Positions 46,246-57,211 of a stretch of DNA of 64,000 nucleotides are shown one piece after another. The stretch spans positions 32,821-96,820 of the forward strand of contig WLWS01000007.1 of NCBI GenBank assembly GCA_012103475.1. Reading direction: 5' to 3'. This DNA is from Gammaproteobacteria bacterium (GTDB taxonomy: Bacteria > Pseudomonadota > Gammaproteobacteria > Eutrophobiales > Eutrophobiaceae). The stretch's first letter is position 1. Every line of letters starts with the position of its first letter. The notes below the pieces were generated by a model that was given only the letters and a program-made list of their open reading frames with translations, was not told the DNA's origin and ran no database searches. A program made the position numbers and the translations under genes.

Positions 46246-46451
46246 CTTCCCTTTCCTTCATCTAGTGGTCGATTTTCCGAGGTCGATATTCTACTCCCAA
46301 TAAGTACAGAGCTCGACCCCTGCTTTGTTATTATTTCAGTGACTAGGGCCTGTCATGAGCGGCTGATGTATTTGGCTGTTTGACAAAGCCCCGTTTTTCA
46401 ATAGTAATGTCGGCTCAAAATTGTTTATAGCTCGATGACTACGCTTTGAAA

Positions 46452-47884
46452 ATGATAATTAAACTATCTGGAATGAAACTACTGGCATTCCTGTGCCTGT
46501 TCATTCTCCCTGCAACTGCTTTTTCCGGCAGCTTACCGCGTTCGCTGCAGCTGATCATTAAGGGGCATACGCTGCCATCATCGTCTTATAGCCTTCTGGT
46601 TCAGGAAATCGGCAAGGATGTGCCTGAACTATCCGTCCGGCCCGATACCCGGCGAAACCCGGCATCGGCCATAAAAACCCTCACCACTCTGGTGGCATTG
46701 GATGAACTCGGACCAGCCTATTTATGGCCAACCGTAGTTTATGCACTCGGGCCAATAAAGGCCGGTGTGCTGCACGGCGACTTGCTGTTAAAAGGCTACG
46801 GCGATCCTTACCTGGTTACTGAAAATTTCTGGAAAATGTTACAGGCTCTACGCCGCCAGGGTTTGCATCACATTACCGGCGATTTGATTATAGATGACAG
46901 CTATTTTCAGGTCCCCGCGACCGATCCCGGCGAGTTTGATAACAAGCCCGAACGCACTTACAACGTTCTGCCAAATGCCCTGTTGGTAAATTTCAAAGCG
47001 GCATATTTTCATTTTTATGCAAATCGTGATGGCCGCACTGTCAGTATTCAAACCGATCCGGTTCTGCCCAATCTCATCATGCAAAATAATCTACGCTTAG
47101 GTAAGGGACGCTGCGGTGGTTATCAACGGGGTATTGCCATCAATATAGCCAAAGGCCCGCAACTCGATCGAGTCAGCTTTGACGGACGCTTTCCCGCCAA
47201 ATGCGGACACTACGTGATGTCGAGAACTGTACTTACACCTCAGACATTTACCTTCGGTGTGTTTCAGTCCCTGTGGCAACAACTCGGCGGAAATATTAAC
47301 GGTCAGGTCAAAACAGGTCTCGCTCCAGTCGACAAAGAACCCTATCTGACCTGGCAGTCCCGCCCGCTTGGTGAAGTTATTCGACTGGTAAACAAATACA
47401 GTAATAATGTCATGACCCGGCAGCTCTTGCTCACTGTTGCCGCGGAAACCAAAGGCGAACCCGGAAGCATTGAAAACGGGCGCCTTTTTGTTGATGAGTT
47501 TTTGCAGACAAACGGCATGGATCCGCAATCTCTGTCGCTGATAAATGGTGCAGGTTTATCCCGGGATACGCGTATTTCTGCAAGACTGATGGCAGATGTG
47601 CTTCTTTACGCTGACTCCATCCCCTTTATGCCGAATTTATTTCATCCCTTTCCATCATGGGTTTGGATGGCACCGCCAGAAACAGACTGAAAAGACGCAT
47701 TCGGGCAGGCCATGCGCACATCAAGACAGGAACCATAGATGACGTTTCAGCCATCGCCGGTTACGTGAACGCCCGCTCCGGAAAGCGCTTTGTTGTGGTC
47801 GGCATGCTGAACAATAAAAACGCACATCGAGGTCCGGGCGAGGAGTTAATGAATGCTCTGATTGAATGGACCTATAAGCAATAA
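46452..47884 (+). pseudogene. dacB: D-Ala-D-Ala carboxypeptidase/endopeptidase (PBP4/DacB type), frameshifted
   Basis: Exported S13-family peptidase of about 477 residues if repaired. A signal peptide (LLAFLCLFILPATAFSG), the SxxK nucleophile in NPASAIKTLTTLVAL, the SxN motif in YSNNVM and the third motif in HIKTGTI are all visible. Frame one runs to 47690 and loses homology after IPFMP; the homology resumes in another frame (EFISSLSIMGLDGTARNR, then KTGT) and ends at 47884. At about 47633 CCGAA replaces an expected CCGGAA, a one-base loss. Without repair the KTG box would be missing. Could be genuine decay or a base-call error; the rest is well conserved. Confidence 0.85.
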
Positions 47885-48083
47885 ATAGGACAGCCGTACC
47901 GCTATTCGAAACAAGTCAGAACGACCAGCATATTGCTGCTTTTGAGTGGCTCTCAGGTTTGAACCCGATAGGCTTATATGCTACTGTTGCAGCGCAGCAA
48001 AACAGGGAGTTTGCTGACGAAAAGAACGATTCGAAGTATCACCACTTTTAAACTGAATTCTTTGATAAAGGTAACTGCCGAAC

Positions 48084-48833
48084 ATGAAAATTCTTGTGCC
48101 CATCAAGCGCGTCATTGATGCGAATATAAGAGTCCGGGTGAAACCGGACAACAGTGGAGTTGAAACCGCAAATGTAAAAATGGCTATGAACCCTTTCTGC
48201 GAAATCGCTGTTGAAGAAGCCTTGCGTATTAAAGAGGCCGGCAATGCAGAAGAAGTGATCGCCGTCATCGTCGGCGACTCGCAATGTCAGGAAACTCTAC
48301 GCACAGCTCTCGCCATGGGTGCCGACCGCGCCGTGCTGGTTGAAACTGATGTTGCTGTCCAGCCACTGGCCATTGCCAAGCTTCTGAAAGCCGTTGTTGA
48401 AAAAGAAGGTACTGAGCTTGTACTTCTCGGTAAACAGGCCATTGACTATGACAACAATCAGACCGGTCAGATGCTTGCGGCTCTGCTGGGATGGGGCCAG
48501 GCAACATTTGCCTCCGAAATTGACATCAAGAATGGCAACATTGACGTTACACGCGAAATCGACGGCGGCCTGGAAACACTGTCTTTAAAATTACCAGCGA
48601 TTGTCACCACTGACCTGCGGCTCAATGAACCCCGTTACGTGAAACTGCCGAATATAATGAAAGCCAAGAAAAAGCCGCTGGATGTACTGCCGGTTGATGA
48701 ATTTGGAATCGACGTGACGCCGACACAGACAATACTTAAAGTTGAGGAGCCACCACAGCGCAGTGCAGGCATTAAAGTGGCTGATGTCGCTGAACTAGTC
48801 GATAAACTTCACAACGAAGCGAAGGTGATTTGA
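48084..48833 (+). CDS. etfB: Electron transfer flavoprotein beta subunit
   Basis: 249 residues. [20 protein letters not shown] opens it, and [37 protein letters not shown] and [14 protein letters not shown] are family motifs. It binds AMP and half of the FAD domain in the EtfAB dimer, which takes electrons from acyl-CoA dehydrogenases such as the FadE at the left edge. One base from etfA. Confidence 0.96.
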   Translation: MKILVPIKRVIDANIRVRVKPDNSGVETANVKMAMNPFCEIAVEEALRIKEAGNAEEVIAVIVGDSQCQETLRTALAMGADRAVLVETDVAVQPLAIAKLLKAVVEKEGTELVLLGKQAIDYDNNQTGQMLAALLGWGQATFASEIDIKNGNIDVTREIDGGLETLSLKLPAIVTTDLRLNEPRYVKLPNIMKAKKKPLDVLPVDEFGIDVTPTQTILKVEEPPQRSAGIKVADVAELVDKLHNEAKVI

Positions 48834-48834
48834 T

Positions 48835-49776
48835 ATGAGTATTCTCGTCATTGCAGAACACGATAATAATTCTGTTAAACCGGCAACACTGAACACAATC
48901 AGCGCCGCCAGTCAGCTCGGTGGTGAGGTCATTGTTCTGGTCGCCGGTTTTAATTGTAGTGATGCTGCGTCTGCTGCCGCGGCAATCGCCGGTGTCAGTA
49001 AAGTACTACAGGTAGACGATGCACTCTACGAGCACGTACTGGCTGAAGAATTAACACCTCTGGTTGTTGCTAATGCGGAAGGCATGACTCACATCCTTGC
49101 ACCATCCAGTACTTTTGGTAAAAACATTATCCCGCGGGTCGCCGCACTTCTCGATGTCGGTGCCATATCAGACGTAGCAAAAATCGAATTAGCCGATACT
49201 TTTGTTCGTCCTATCTATGCCGGCAATGCCATGGCTACTGTGCAGAGCAGCGACAAAGTCAAAGTCATGACCATTCGCAGTACCGCCTTCGATTCTGCTG
49301 CCAGCGAAGGTGGCAGTGCTGATGTTGAAAGCGCAGCTACTGCTGCAGGTACTGGTCTGTCATCTTTCCTTAAACAGGAATTAACCAAGTCAGAACGTCC
49401 GGAACTGACCAGCGCCGGCATTATTATTTCCGGCGGCAGGGGTTTCGGCAGCGAGGAAAACTTCGGCTTGCTGGATGAAGTCGCCGACAAGCTCGGAGCA
49501 GCAATCGGTGCATCAAGAGCTGCCGTCGATGCCGGTTATGCACCAAACGATTATCAGGTCGGACAAACCGGAAAAATCGTCGCGCCGGAACTTTACATTG
49601 CCGTCGGTATTTCAGGTGCCATTCAGCATCTGGCCGGTATGAAAGACAGCAAGGTAATCGTTGCGATCAACAAAGACGAAGAAGCGCCGATTTATGAAGT
49701 CTCTGACTATGGTCTGGTCGCCGATTTATTTCAGGTCCTGCCTGAACTGTCTGCAGCGCTTGATAATTTGTCTTAG
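48835..49776 (+). CDS. etfA: Electron transfer flavoprotein alpha subunit
   Basis: 313 residues. The C-terminal FAD domain shows [60 protein letters not shown] and [14 protein letters not shown], all canonical. Partner of etfB, and passes electrons to the quinone pool through ETF:QO. The operon ends in a strong terminator. Confidence 0.96.
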   Translation: MSILVIAEHDNNSVKPATLNTISAASQLGGEVIVLVAGFNCSDAASAAAAIAGVSKVLQVDDALYEHVLAEELTPLVVANAEGMTHILAPSSTFGKNIIPRVAALLDVGAISDVAKIELADTFVRPIYAGNAMATVQSSDKVKVMTIRSTAFDSAASEGGSADVESAATAAGTGLSSFLKQELTKSERPELTSAGIIISGGRGFGSEENFGLLDEVADKLGAAIGASRAAVDAGYAPNDYQVGQTGKIVAPELYIAVGISGAIQHLAGMKDSKVIVAINKDEEAPIYEVSDYGLVADLFQVLPELSAALDNLS

Positions 49777-49828
49777 ATCCTGTGATTTGCGCAGTAAAGT
49801 TTATGCTGCGCCTGACTGATTAGTATGT

Positions 49829-49858
49829 AACCCCCGGTTCTTCCGGGGGTTTGTTTTT
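49829..49858 (+). terminator. Rho-independent terminator of etfBA
   Basis: AACCCCCGG and CCGGGGGTT form a 9-bp GC-rich stem with a 4-base loop, followed by TGTTTTT. It is 52 bases past the etfA stop. The next transporter ATG lies downstream of it. Confidence 0.9.
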
Positions 49859-49880
49859 GCAGAACAATCTGAACAATTAC

Positions 49881-50792
49881 ATGAGTAAAAATAGTCACAT
49901 TGAACAAAACCCGATGATCGGCATTGCCTTTGCACTTGCCGGTACAGTTCTTTTTTCAATGGGTGATTCGATAGGAAAATGGTTGACAGCAGACTATCCG
50001 GTCATGCAGATAGCCTGGATCAGAAGTTGCTCGGGCTTGTTGCTGATTGGCAGCTTTGCACTATTTACCGGTCGCCTGCAGCAGCTTAAAACCAGTCATC
50101 CTCGCGACCACGTAATTAGAAGCTTTATGAGCGCCGGCACCATTATTTTTATTTTTTATGCTTTAAAGAGTATCCCTGTAGCAGAGTATGTCTCTCTCAC
50201 TTTCGCCGCTCCCTTCCTCATTGCCCTGTTCTCACCAATGGTTCTGCAGGAGAAAGTCAGCCTGCACAGCTGGATGGCTATTGGTGTGGGTTTTATTGGC
50301 ATTCTGTTTGTCATGAGGCCAACACCGGATCATTTTCACATTGCTCATCTCGCTTCTCTGAGTGTCGCGGCCTCCATCGCCGCGCTTACCTTGACAGCCA
50401 GACTAATGGCGAAAACCGAATCCGCTGTAGCCCTTAACTTCTATATTTATCCCGCGAATATTTTTATATCCGCCTGGTGGGCTCTCGATGGCTGGGTCGC
50501 GCCATCTTTACATGACTGGATTCTGTTTCTGCTGCTTGGCGTATCCGCTACTTCAGCGCTTGGCTGCTTCATTCAGGCTCTGAGGTATGCCAAACCATCA
50601 GTGGTAGCACCTATCGATTATGCCAGAATGCTATGGATGGTCGGACTTGGTTATCTTGTCTGGGGTGAAGTACCAGAGACGATGACCTGGATCGGAATTG
50701 CAATCATTGTTGCCAGCGGCATCTACGTCGTTAGCCACGGTAAGAAAACACCGGAACTCGAAGTCAGTAAGGAAACCAATACCGGACTCTGA
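49881..50792 (+). CDS. DMT-superfamily (EamA) transporter
   Basis: About 303 residues from the ATG at 49881; an upstream in-frame TTG lies in the terminator and is unlikely. Ten predicted helices, beginning IGIAFALAGTVLFSMGDS and ending GIAIIVASGIYVVSHGK. EamA-type drug/metabolite exporter with unknown cargo. Convergent with the ThDP-enzyme gene (stop codons adjacent). Confidence 0.82.
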   Translation: MSKNSHIEQNPMIGIAFALAGTVLFSMGDSIGKWLTADYPVMQIAWIRSCSGLLLIGSFALFTGRLQQLKTSHPRDHVIRSFMSAGTIIFIFYALKSIPVAEYVSLTFAAPFLIALFSPMVLQEKVSLHSWMAIGVGFIGILFVMRPTPDHFHIAHLASLSVAASIAALTLTARLMAKTESAVALNFYIYPANIFISAWWALDGWVAPSLHDWILFLLLGVSATSALGCFIQALRYAKPSVVAPIDYARMLWMVGLGYLVWGEVPETMTWIGIAIIVASGIYVVSHGKKTPELEVSKETNTGL

Positions 50793-52340
50793 TCAGAGAA
50801 CGGCTTCTATCAGGTTGGGGCCGGGTTCGTTCAGATAAGCCGCAAGCGTCTTGCAGAAATCATCCAGTTCGGTCACCCGTTTTGCAGTAACACCCATACC
50901 GCCGGCCAGTTTTACCCAGTCCAGTGCAGGTTGATCGAGCGAAAACATATCGTGGGCAATCCTGCCCTGCTCACCAGCACCGACCCTGTCAAATTCAATA
51001 TTTAAAATTTTGTATTCGCGATTGGCGAAAATTATTGTGGTGACGTTCAAGTTCTCACGTGCCTGAGTCCATAAGGCCTGCAAGGTGTACATGGCACTAC
51101 CATCGGCCTGTAAATTGAGCACCTTGCGATCCGGACAGGCAATCGCGGCACCGGTCGCCATGGGCATACCGCCGCCAATTGCACCACCGGGAACCATCAG
51201 CCAGTCATGTGCAGGAGAACACACCGACATAGGCATCAGCGCAAAACCGGAAGTAATTGCTTCTTCGGCAACAATCGCATTTTCCGGTAACAGGGCAGCG
51301 ACGGCCATACCGATAGTTTCAGGATTAAGGTCGCCTTGTGGCAAATCCAGTTTCTTGTATTCCATCAGAGTTGCCGCCTGCTGATCTACTCCCAGCGACT
51401 GAGCCAGCCTCTGTAAGGCATCAAGTCCGTCCTGATCCGGCCGTGCCAGAGTATGCACTTCGCAATCTTCCGGAGTCAGCCAGCTTGGTTTATCGGGATA
51501 GGCAAAAAATCCAACCGGTGGTTTGCTGCCAACGACAATCAGGTGTCGGGTTCCGGCCAGTGTCTCGACTATCAACTCCGGAAAATAAGGCAGACGTTCA
51601 GGCGCAGCCCGGCCGGCACCACGTTCGACGCGCGCAGTGAAGGTATCAAAATAAACGCGAACATTGAATTTACCCGCAATACGACTTGCAAAGGCCAAAC
51701 CGTCTTCACTGAGAGCATGACCTTTTATTAACATCACTGTCGGCTCGCCGGAACGCAAGGCAGCGGCCGCTTCACTAATTGCCGCCGCATCACTTTTGTC
51801 GATATCCGGCCTTGATATTAAGCCGCTGGCAGGATTCACTGATTCATTCCAGGCCGTATCGGCAGGAACGATCAGCGTCGCAATCTGACCGGGTGCCTGC
51901 AAGGAAGCTTGTACCGCTTCCTGTGTCAGCTGTGGCACATCGGCGGGTGATTCAATCTCTTTTATCCAGCCGGAAACCGGGCTGGCGTAAGCGCTGACAT
52001 TAGAAGCCAGCGGCGCATCGAACTGTTTGTGATAAGTGGCATGATCGCCAACGATATTGACGATTGGCGTGGCTGCCCGTTGGGCGTTGTGAAAATTAGC
52101 CAGGGCATTGGCAAGGCCCGGTCCGAGATGCAAAAGTGTCGCAGCAGGTTTGCCTGCCATACGCCCGTAGCCATCGGCCGCACCAGACACGATTCCTTCA
52201 AATAAACCAAGTACGCAGCGCAGATCATTCTGCTTGTCGGCCGCGGCAACAAACTGCATTTCCGAAGTGCCCGGGTTCATGAAACAGGTATCAAGCCCGC
52301 TGTTAACCAACGTGCGTAAAAGCGTTTCAGCACCGTTCAT
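50793..52340 (-). CDS. ThDP-dependent enzyme, acetolactate-synthase-large-subunit-like
   Basis: 515 residues, shorter than IlvB (about 570). N-terminal MNPGTSEMQFVAAADKQND, the activating Glu in LGLFEGIVSGAADGYGRMAG and GLANALANFHNAQRA; the C-terminal ThDP/Mg motif is ADGSAMYTLQALWTQAREN ending near NIEFDRVG. This subgroup is annotated as acetolactate synthase but often lacks the small subunit and may be a decarboxylase. No ilvH is nearby, so the reaction is open. Confidence 0.8.
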   Translation of the reverse strand: MNGAETLLRTLVNSGLDTCFMNPGTSEMQFVAAADKQNDLRCVLGLFEGIVSGAADGYGRMAGKPAATLLHLGPGLANALANFHNAQRAATPIVNIVGDHATYHKQFDAPLASNVSAYASPVSGWIKEIESPADVPQLTQEAVQASLQAPGQIATLIVPADTAWNESVNPASGLISRPDIDKSDAAAISEAAAALRSGEPTVMLIKGHALSEDGLAFASRIAGKFNVRVYFDTFTARVERGAGRAAPERLPYFPELIVETLAGTRHLIVVGSKPPVGFFAYPDKPSWLTPEDCEVHTLARPDQDGLDALQRLAQSLGVDQQAATLMEYKKLDLPQGDLNPETIGMAVAALLPENAIVAEEAITSGFALMPMSVCSPAHDWLMVPGGAIGGGMPMATGAAIACPDRKVLNLQADGSAMYTLQALWTQARENLNVTTIIFANREYKILNIEFDRVGAGEQGRIAHDMFSLDQPALDWVKLAGGMGVTAKRVTELDDFCKTLAAYLNEPGPNLIEAVL

Positions 52341-52360
52341 AATACAGCTCTCCAGTTCAG

Positions 52361-55300
52361 CTAATGATCAACCTTAACACGCGGACTCCAGGTCATAAAT
52401 GTTCGATAGAGAAGCGGAATGACAAAAAGCGTCAATACCGTTGAAAAGGCAAGACCCCAGACAATGGCTGTTGCAACCGGTCCCCATATTAATGACTTAC
52501 CGGCAATACCGGCGGCCAGAGAAAACAAACCGGCAACCGTCGTCAGAGAGGTAATCAAAATTGGTATCACTCGTCGTCTAGCCGCATAAATCGTTGCATG
52601 CAGTAAACTCATACCGGCTTCCAGTCGTTGATTGGCGGCCGAGATCATAACGATGGCGGCATTCACGGATATCCCGGCCAGAGCAACAACGCCGTAAAGT
52701 GTATAAAGACTCAATGGATTACCGGTAACAAGCAAACCCAGCACCACACCGGTAAACGCCAGAGGCACAGTGCCGAAAATAATCATCAGCGGTTGAAAGT
52801 AACTGCGAAACTGCGTGCCCAGAATAATAAAAATCAAACCCAGGCCGAGTAAGAACAATAAGCCAATGGCATCAATGCTTTCCTGTATATCGTCAAGTTC
52901 ACCGGAGAAGTCCAGAGCAATACTCGGGTATTTGCTCTGCACGCGATCCCACTCTTCCTGCAATAACTTGTTAGCCTGTACGGTATCGATCTCTTCTTCG
53001 TCGATGTCGCTTTCCAGAGTAATGGCACGACGAAAATTATAATGCCGGATATTCTGCTGGCCGACGCCCGGTGAGGCGATCACCAGTTCACTTAAGGCAA
53101 TAGATTGACCCTTAGGTAGTGATACAGTCTGCCGTAGCAGGGTTTCGATTGTGGTATCGACGCTTTTTTTCGATAAAACCCGGACCATCACCTCTTCGCC
53201 CTGATCCTGAAAATCGGTAACAATTTCTCCATCGACGTAAGCCTGCAAAGCTCGCGTGACCAGAGTCGGTGTTGCACCACTACGCTGAATGGCTTCACCA
53301 TCAAGCTGTAAAACCAGCTCCGGATTACCGGGCCGGTAATCAAGAGACACATTACTGTAGGAGCCATGTGATTCAATAAAACTGCGCAGGTGATTGGCGG
53401 CAGCCAGTATCGTCGGATAATCATCACCCCTGACTTTGACGCTAATGGCTTTACTGGTTGGCGGGCCACCGCTGATTTTTAATATGTATAGATTTATCGG
53501 GCCGGGAATAGATTTAACAGCCTCTTCAACCGCACTGGCAATATCAAATACGTGTCGTCCACCCGATATTTCAGGATTAAGGCTGAACATAACCTGACCA
53601 ATGGTGTCACCGAACAGAGGTTCAGTTTCGGTAAACTGCTGTCCGGCAAATGACACCGAAGCACGTAATTCCCCTTCCTGAACTTCCTGCAGACCGCGTT
53701 TCTCGATCTTTTCCAGTATGGCGCTGGTTTCTTCAAGGCTGGTTCCCTGCGGCATCTCAATATTCACATAGAAAAGCCGCTCGGCATCTGATTCGAAAAA
53801 ATTGAAACGTATGTGCCCACTCAGTAGCGTACCAATAGCCAATGTCAGCACCAGCCCGACCGTCACAACAGAAATAATCGGATGCCGTAGTGACTTCAAG
53901 AGATATTGGGTATAACGCAAACGTATCCAGTGCGTCATGGCCTCACGTTTAATCTGCGTTCTACTCGGATTAGTAAAACGAACATTGGCTGCCAGAATAT
54001 GTGAGGGCAACATCCAGTACGCTTCCACTAGAGAGACCAGCAAGGCCAGTGTCACCACCAGCGGCACAACCCGCATGAAATCACCGAGAATCCCGGGTAA
54101 CAACATCAGCGGCAGGAAAGCCGCAATCGTCGTCATCACGGATGTGGTTACCGGCGCAAATACTTCCGTTAAGGACTTGGTTACCGCTGACATTGTATCC
54201 AGCCCGTGTTGCAGACGCTGATAGATTGATTCCACCACCACAACGGCATCATCCACCAGCATACCCAGAGCGATGACGACGCCAAGCAAAACAGTGTTAT
54301 TCAGACTGATCCCCATGGTGCTGATGATCAGGAAGGTGCCGGACAGTGTAAAAGGAATACCAATACTCGTCAGCAGCGCAATGCGCGATCCCAGAAACAC
54401 CCAGGTCACTATCAGTACCAGCACCAGACCGATCATGGCGTTGGTTTGCATCAGGTTGAGTGCCTTACGGGTGCTGATGGTTTGATCATCAACCAGGAAA
54501 GCTTCCGTGCCGGTTGCGTCTTTAAAATTGTTACGCTCATTAATGTAAGCGTTAATGCGATCAAGCAAATCAAGCACATTGGCATCAGCCTGCTTAGTGA
54601 CAGTGAGATTGATAGCGGCTTTGCCCTTGTATTTCACCAGCGTGCCGATTTCCTCCTGCGCGCGCGATAATTCCGCAATGCTGCCGAGGGTCACCACACC
54701 TTTCGCCGTCACAATCGGGATATCGCGCAGGGAAGCCGGATCAGCACTGGTACCTTCGATGCGGACAATCCACTTGCCGTCACTGGTTTCAAGATCGCCG
54801 GTAGACTGATCACGAAAATACGCGCGAATGGTATCGGCAATATCACCAGGCGTAATGCCGAGTCCTTCGAGGCGATCGGGGTAAAACGATACGTGCAGCT
54901 CCGGATCGGCCAGACCAAGATCATCAACCCGATCAACACCCTTGATACGTTCAATATCCTTTTTAATATTCCTTGCCTGACGCCGCAGGTTTTCATCATC
55001 ACCGATACTGGTTACGGCGATCATGGCGCTGGGAAAGGCATTGGATGTACCAACCTCGTAAATCACCGGATCATCGGCGTCAGTCGGTAACTCGTCAGTA
55101 TAAGTGTTCTGAATCTCGCGCCGCAGGTCAATCACGCGTTTATCAAATTCGCGGTCGTCAATCTGATTAAAGCGCACAAGAATATTTGAAATGCCATCGC
55201 GGCTGGTGCTGAGAATAAAACGCATGTCCTTGACGGTGCGCCGAAGAGAGTCTTCAAGGGGATCAGTAATGCGGCGTTCTATGTCGACCGCAGAGGCACC

Positions 55301-55456
55301 CGGAAACACGGTGATGATATTGATCCAGTTAAAATTAATCTCCGGATCTTTGGCCCGCGGCATCTGAAAGTAAGACAAAATCCCCAGACAGATAACCAGA
55401 TCGAAAGTCAGGTTGGCGAGAACATGGTTCCCGAGAAAGCGTTCTAACCAGCGCAT
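52361..55456 (-). CDS. RND-family efflux pump permease
   Basis: 1031 residues, twelve helices with two large periplasmic loops, the size of AcrB-type pumps. TM4 contains the proton-relay pair in GMLVDDAVVVVESIYQRL. The repeated sequence GIPFTLSGTFLI / GTVPLAFTGVVLG reflects the two halves. The N-terminal PRAKDPEINFNWINI is typical of the AcrB/MdtBC-like group that includes putative metal or drug exporters. It is 2 bases downstream of its adaptor gene. No TolC gene in the window. Confidence 0.9.
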   Translation of the reverse strand: MRWLERFLGNHVLANLTFDLVICLGILSYFQMPRAKDPEINFNWINIITVFPGASAVDIERRITDPLEDSLRRTVKDMRFILSTSRDGISNILVRFNQIDDREFDKRVIDLRREIQNTYTDELPTDADDPVIYEVGTSNAFPSAMIAVTSIGDDENLRRQARNIKKDIERIKGVDRVDDLGLADPELHVSFYPDRLEGLGITPGDIADTIRAYFRDQSTGDLETSDGKWIVRIEGTSADPASLRDIPIVTAKGVVTLGSIAELSRAQEEIGTLVKYKGKAAINLTVTKQADANVLDLLDRINAYINERNNFKDATGTEAFLVDDQTISTRKALNLMQTNAMIGLVLVLIVTWVFLGSRIALLTSIGIPFTLSGTFLIISTMGISLNNTVLLGVVIALGMLVDDAVVVVESIYQRLQHGLDTMSAVTKSLTEVFAPVTTSVMTTIAAFLPLMLLPGILGDFMRVVPLVVTLALLVSLVEAYWMLPSHILAANVRFTNPSRTQIKREAMTHWIRLRYTQYLLKSLRHPIISVVTVGLVLTLAIGTLLSGHIRFNFFESDAERLFYVNIEMPQGTSLEETSAILEKIEKRGLQEVQEGELRASVSFAGQQFTETEPLFGDTIGQVMFSLNPEISGGRHVFDIASAVEEAVKSIPGPINLYILKISGGPPTSKAISVKVRGDDYPTILAAANHLRSFIESHGSYSNVSLDYRPGNPELVLQLDGEAIQRSGATPTLVTRALQAYVDGEIVTDFQDQGEEVMVRVLSKKSVDTTIETLLRQTVSLPKGQSIALSELVIASPGVGQQNIRHYNFRRAITLESDIDEEEIDTVQANKLLQEEWDRVQSKYPSIALDFSGELDDIQESIDAIGLLFLLGLGLIFIILGTQFRSYFQPLMIIFGTVPLAFTGVVLGLLVTGNPLSLYTLYGVVALAGISVNAAIVMISAANQRLEAGMSLLHATIYAARRRVIPILITSLTTVAGLFSLAAGIAGKSLIWGPVATAIVWGLAFSTVLTLFVIPLLYRTFMTWSPRVKVDH

Positions 55457-55458
55457 GC

Positions 55459-56484
55459 TTACTCGCTCAGGACGGCGTCGTTATCGTTCAAGCCAAAATG
55501 TCCAACCGTGATCAATTTGGCGGAAAGCGGGATTTCACTCGGGCTGGCTCTGCCCGCCTGTGCCTCTGGCAGAGCGACAAAACGTGCCCGTCCATTTTCA
55601 AACAGGAAAACTCCCAAGTGACCATCACGCTGAACAATGAGATTACCGGGTACATGAGCACGCTGATCGCGCCAAATTAGTTTGCCTGCCGCGCCGGGCA
55701 AAGCCGGGCCATTTTCAAACAACAGGCGCACTTCCCTGTTTCTGGTCTCAGAATTTATTGAAGGTAGTATGGAACGGACATTGACAGGATAAGCATCACC
55801 GCCATGAGAGAACTTCAAATCATTCACCAATTTCATCTGCTCAACATCGTTGGAATTAACCTGAGCGGAAACCTCCAGATCTTCAATATCCAGAATTCTT
55901 AATAAGGGCTTGCCAACCTCAGCATAATTTCCCAGCGCACTGGTACGTTCCGTCACCAGTGCCCGAAACGGGCTTTTGATAACACAGGTAGCAACATGAA
56001 CACGGGACAAATTATAACTAGCCCGGGCCGCCAGTCGATCAGCCGTCAATACTGCCAGATCGGATTCTCTTTCATCGAGCAGTTCCTCGGACACTGATTG
56101 CTTCATGGTCAGCTTTTTCGTTCGCTGCAGTCGGCGTTTGGCAAGCTCAATACGCGCATCCAGAGACTCGAGTCTGGCCCTGGCACCCTCCTGCTCGATT
56201 TCAAAATCGATACATTTCAAACTCACCAGTTCCTGATCCTTCTCGACAATGTCACCAACCCGGGCATTGAATTTAACAATCTTGGCTGGAATTTCCGCAG
56301 CGATAGCGGTCGCGTTCAAACTGACCACTGTGGCAGGTGCACTGCGAAGCGGGTATGTGGCAATCTCTGAGAAGGGCGCAATATTAACCTTAACCGCATC
56401 GGCGGCCTGCGTCTGTGGAACAGCCAGGGCCAGCAAAAGGGCGAGGCCTGTGTTTCTAAAAATATTCATTACTCTACTGCTCAT
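55459..56484 (-). CDS. RND periplasmic adaptor (membrane fusion protein)
   Basis: 341 residues with a signal peptide (LALLLALAVPQTQA). A lipoyl-type half (EIPAKIVKFNARVGDIVEKDQ), a coiled-coil hairpin (EGARARLESLDARIELAKRRLQ to LAARASYNLSRVH), then the second lipoyl part IKSPFRALVTERTSALGNY and a beta-barrel. No lipobox. First gene of the efflux operon. Confidence 0.88.
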   Translation of the reverse strand: MSSRVMNIFRNTGLALLLALAVPQTQAADAVKVNIAPFSEIATYPLRSAPATVVSLNATAIAAEIPAKIVKFNARVGDIVEKDQELVSLKCIDFEIEQEGARARLESLDARIELAKRRLQRTKKLTMKQSVSEELLDERESDLAVLTADRLAARASYNLSRVHVATCVIKSPFRALVTERTSALGNYAEVGKPLLRILDIEDLEVSAQVNSNDVEQMKLVNDLKFSHGGDAYPVNVRSILPSINSETRNREVRLLFENGPALPGAAGKLIWRDQRAHVPGNLIVQRDGHLGVFLFENGRARFVALPEAQAGRASPSEIPLSAKLITVGHFGLNDNDAVLSE

Positions 56485-56819
56485 TTAATCCGCTTTTACA
56501 ATTCATGTTTCCAACAGCCATGGCCGCTGGTTTAATTTGCCTGAAAAGAAATTTTTAAATCGACGTAAATCTGGAGGGAAAATCAAAACCTGAGGAAAAA
56601 CTCGAAGCGCACTACCTGATCAAACCCTACTGAGCACACTACAGCCATTCTTTGCGCCCATCATCTTTATTCATGTCTTATTGGCAATGCCGGCATACTA
56701 CTCCTTTTCAGGCAGTTTTAGAATAAAAATCAGCAGCTTAAGACCAAGAAATTGACCTTTTATATAGACCAAAGCGAATGCTTGTCAGCCTTATAGTAAA
56801 GGCGTATGTTATTTTTTAA
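56485..56819. other. Non-coding spacer at the accessory-region boundary
   Basis: 335 bases with no convincing ORF, RNA or terminator. On the minus strand it must contain the promoter of the efflux operon, but no clear box pair was found. To its right base composition changes to AT-rich and gene remnants begin, so it marks the start of the accessory region. Confidence 0.5.
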
Positions 56820-57089
56820 TCAGGACGACACCTACGCTACCGCTACGACAGACAGAAAGGTCAACGCTACAAAACAGTCGAGCTAATTGAAGACGCGGTC
56901 CCCTGGAACCCGATTTTAAGTTATCAGGCGGACCGAATAGTTCCGCTTCAAATCAATTATGAAGAAAGCGAACTTCGTAACAAAGTGAAAGAACATGGTG
57001 GTCGCTGGGATAGAAAACGAAAAGTCTGGCTGATGGAGTATTTCACCGTGATAAAACTGAAACTCGAAAACCGAGTATTGATTGATTAA
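56820..57089 (+). pseudogene. Start-less remnant of a small conserved protein
   Basis: An open frame of about 88 codons after a TAA, with no usable start until far inside. It encodes HLRYRYDRQKGQRYKTVELI, then VPWNP, and a WD repeat-like GGRWDRKRKVWLMEY, ending in ENRVLID. This layout (a charged RYRYD...RYKTVEL start and GGRWD.KRKVW end) recurs in small proteobacterial proteins of unknown role. The missing start suggests a remnant. Upstream ATG at 56806 is in another frame. Confidence 0.5.
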
Positions 57090-57211
57090 ACCCATGTTTA
57101 TATTTTCTACATATATAAACAAAGTTGGCATATATAGAAACTATAAAGCTACATATTGTAAGTTTTATAGATATATAAACGCCGTAGAATAAACTGTTAT
57201 AAATCATCGAT

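Noticed and set aside
57100..57205. Possible attC or attI left of cassette 1
   Set aside because: GTTATAA at about 57196 and repeated ATATATAAAC runs are present, but the arms do not pair, and the sequence is simply AT-rich.
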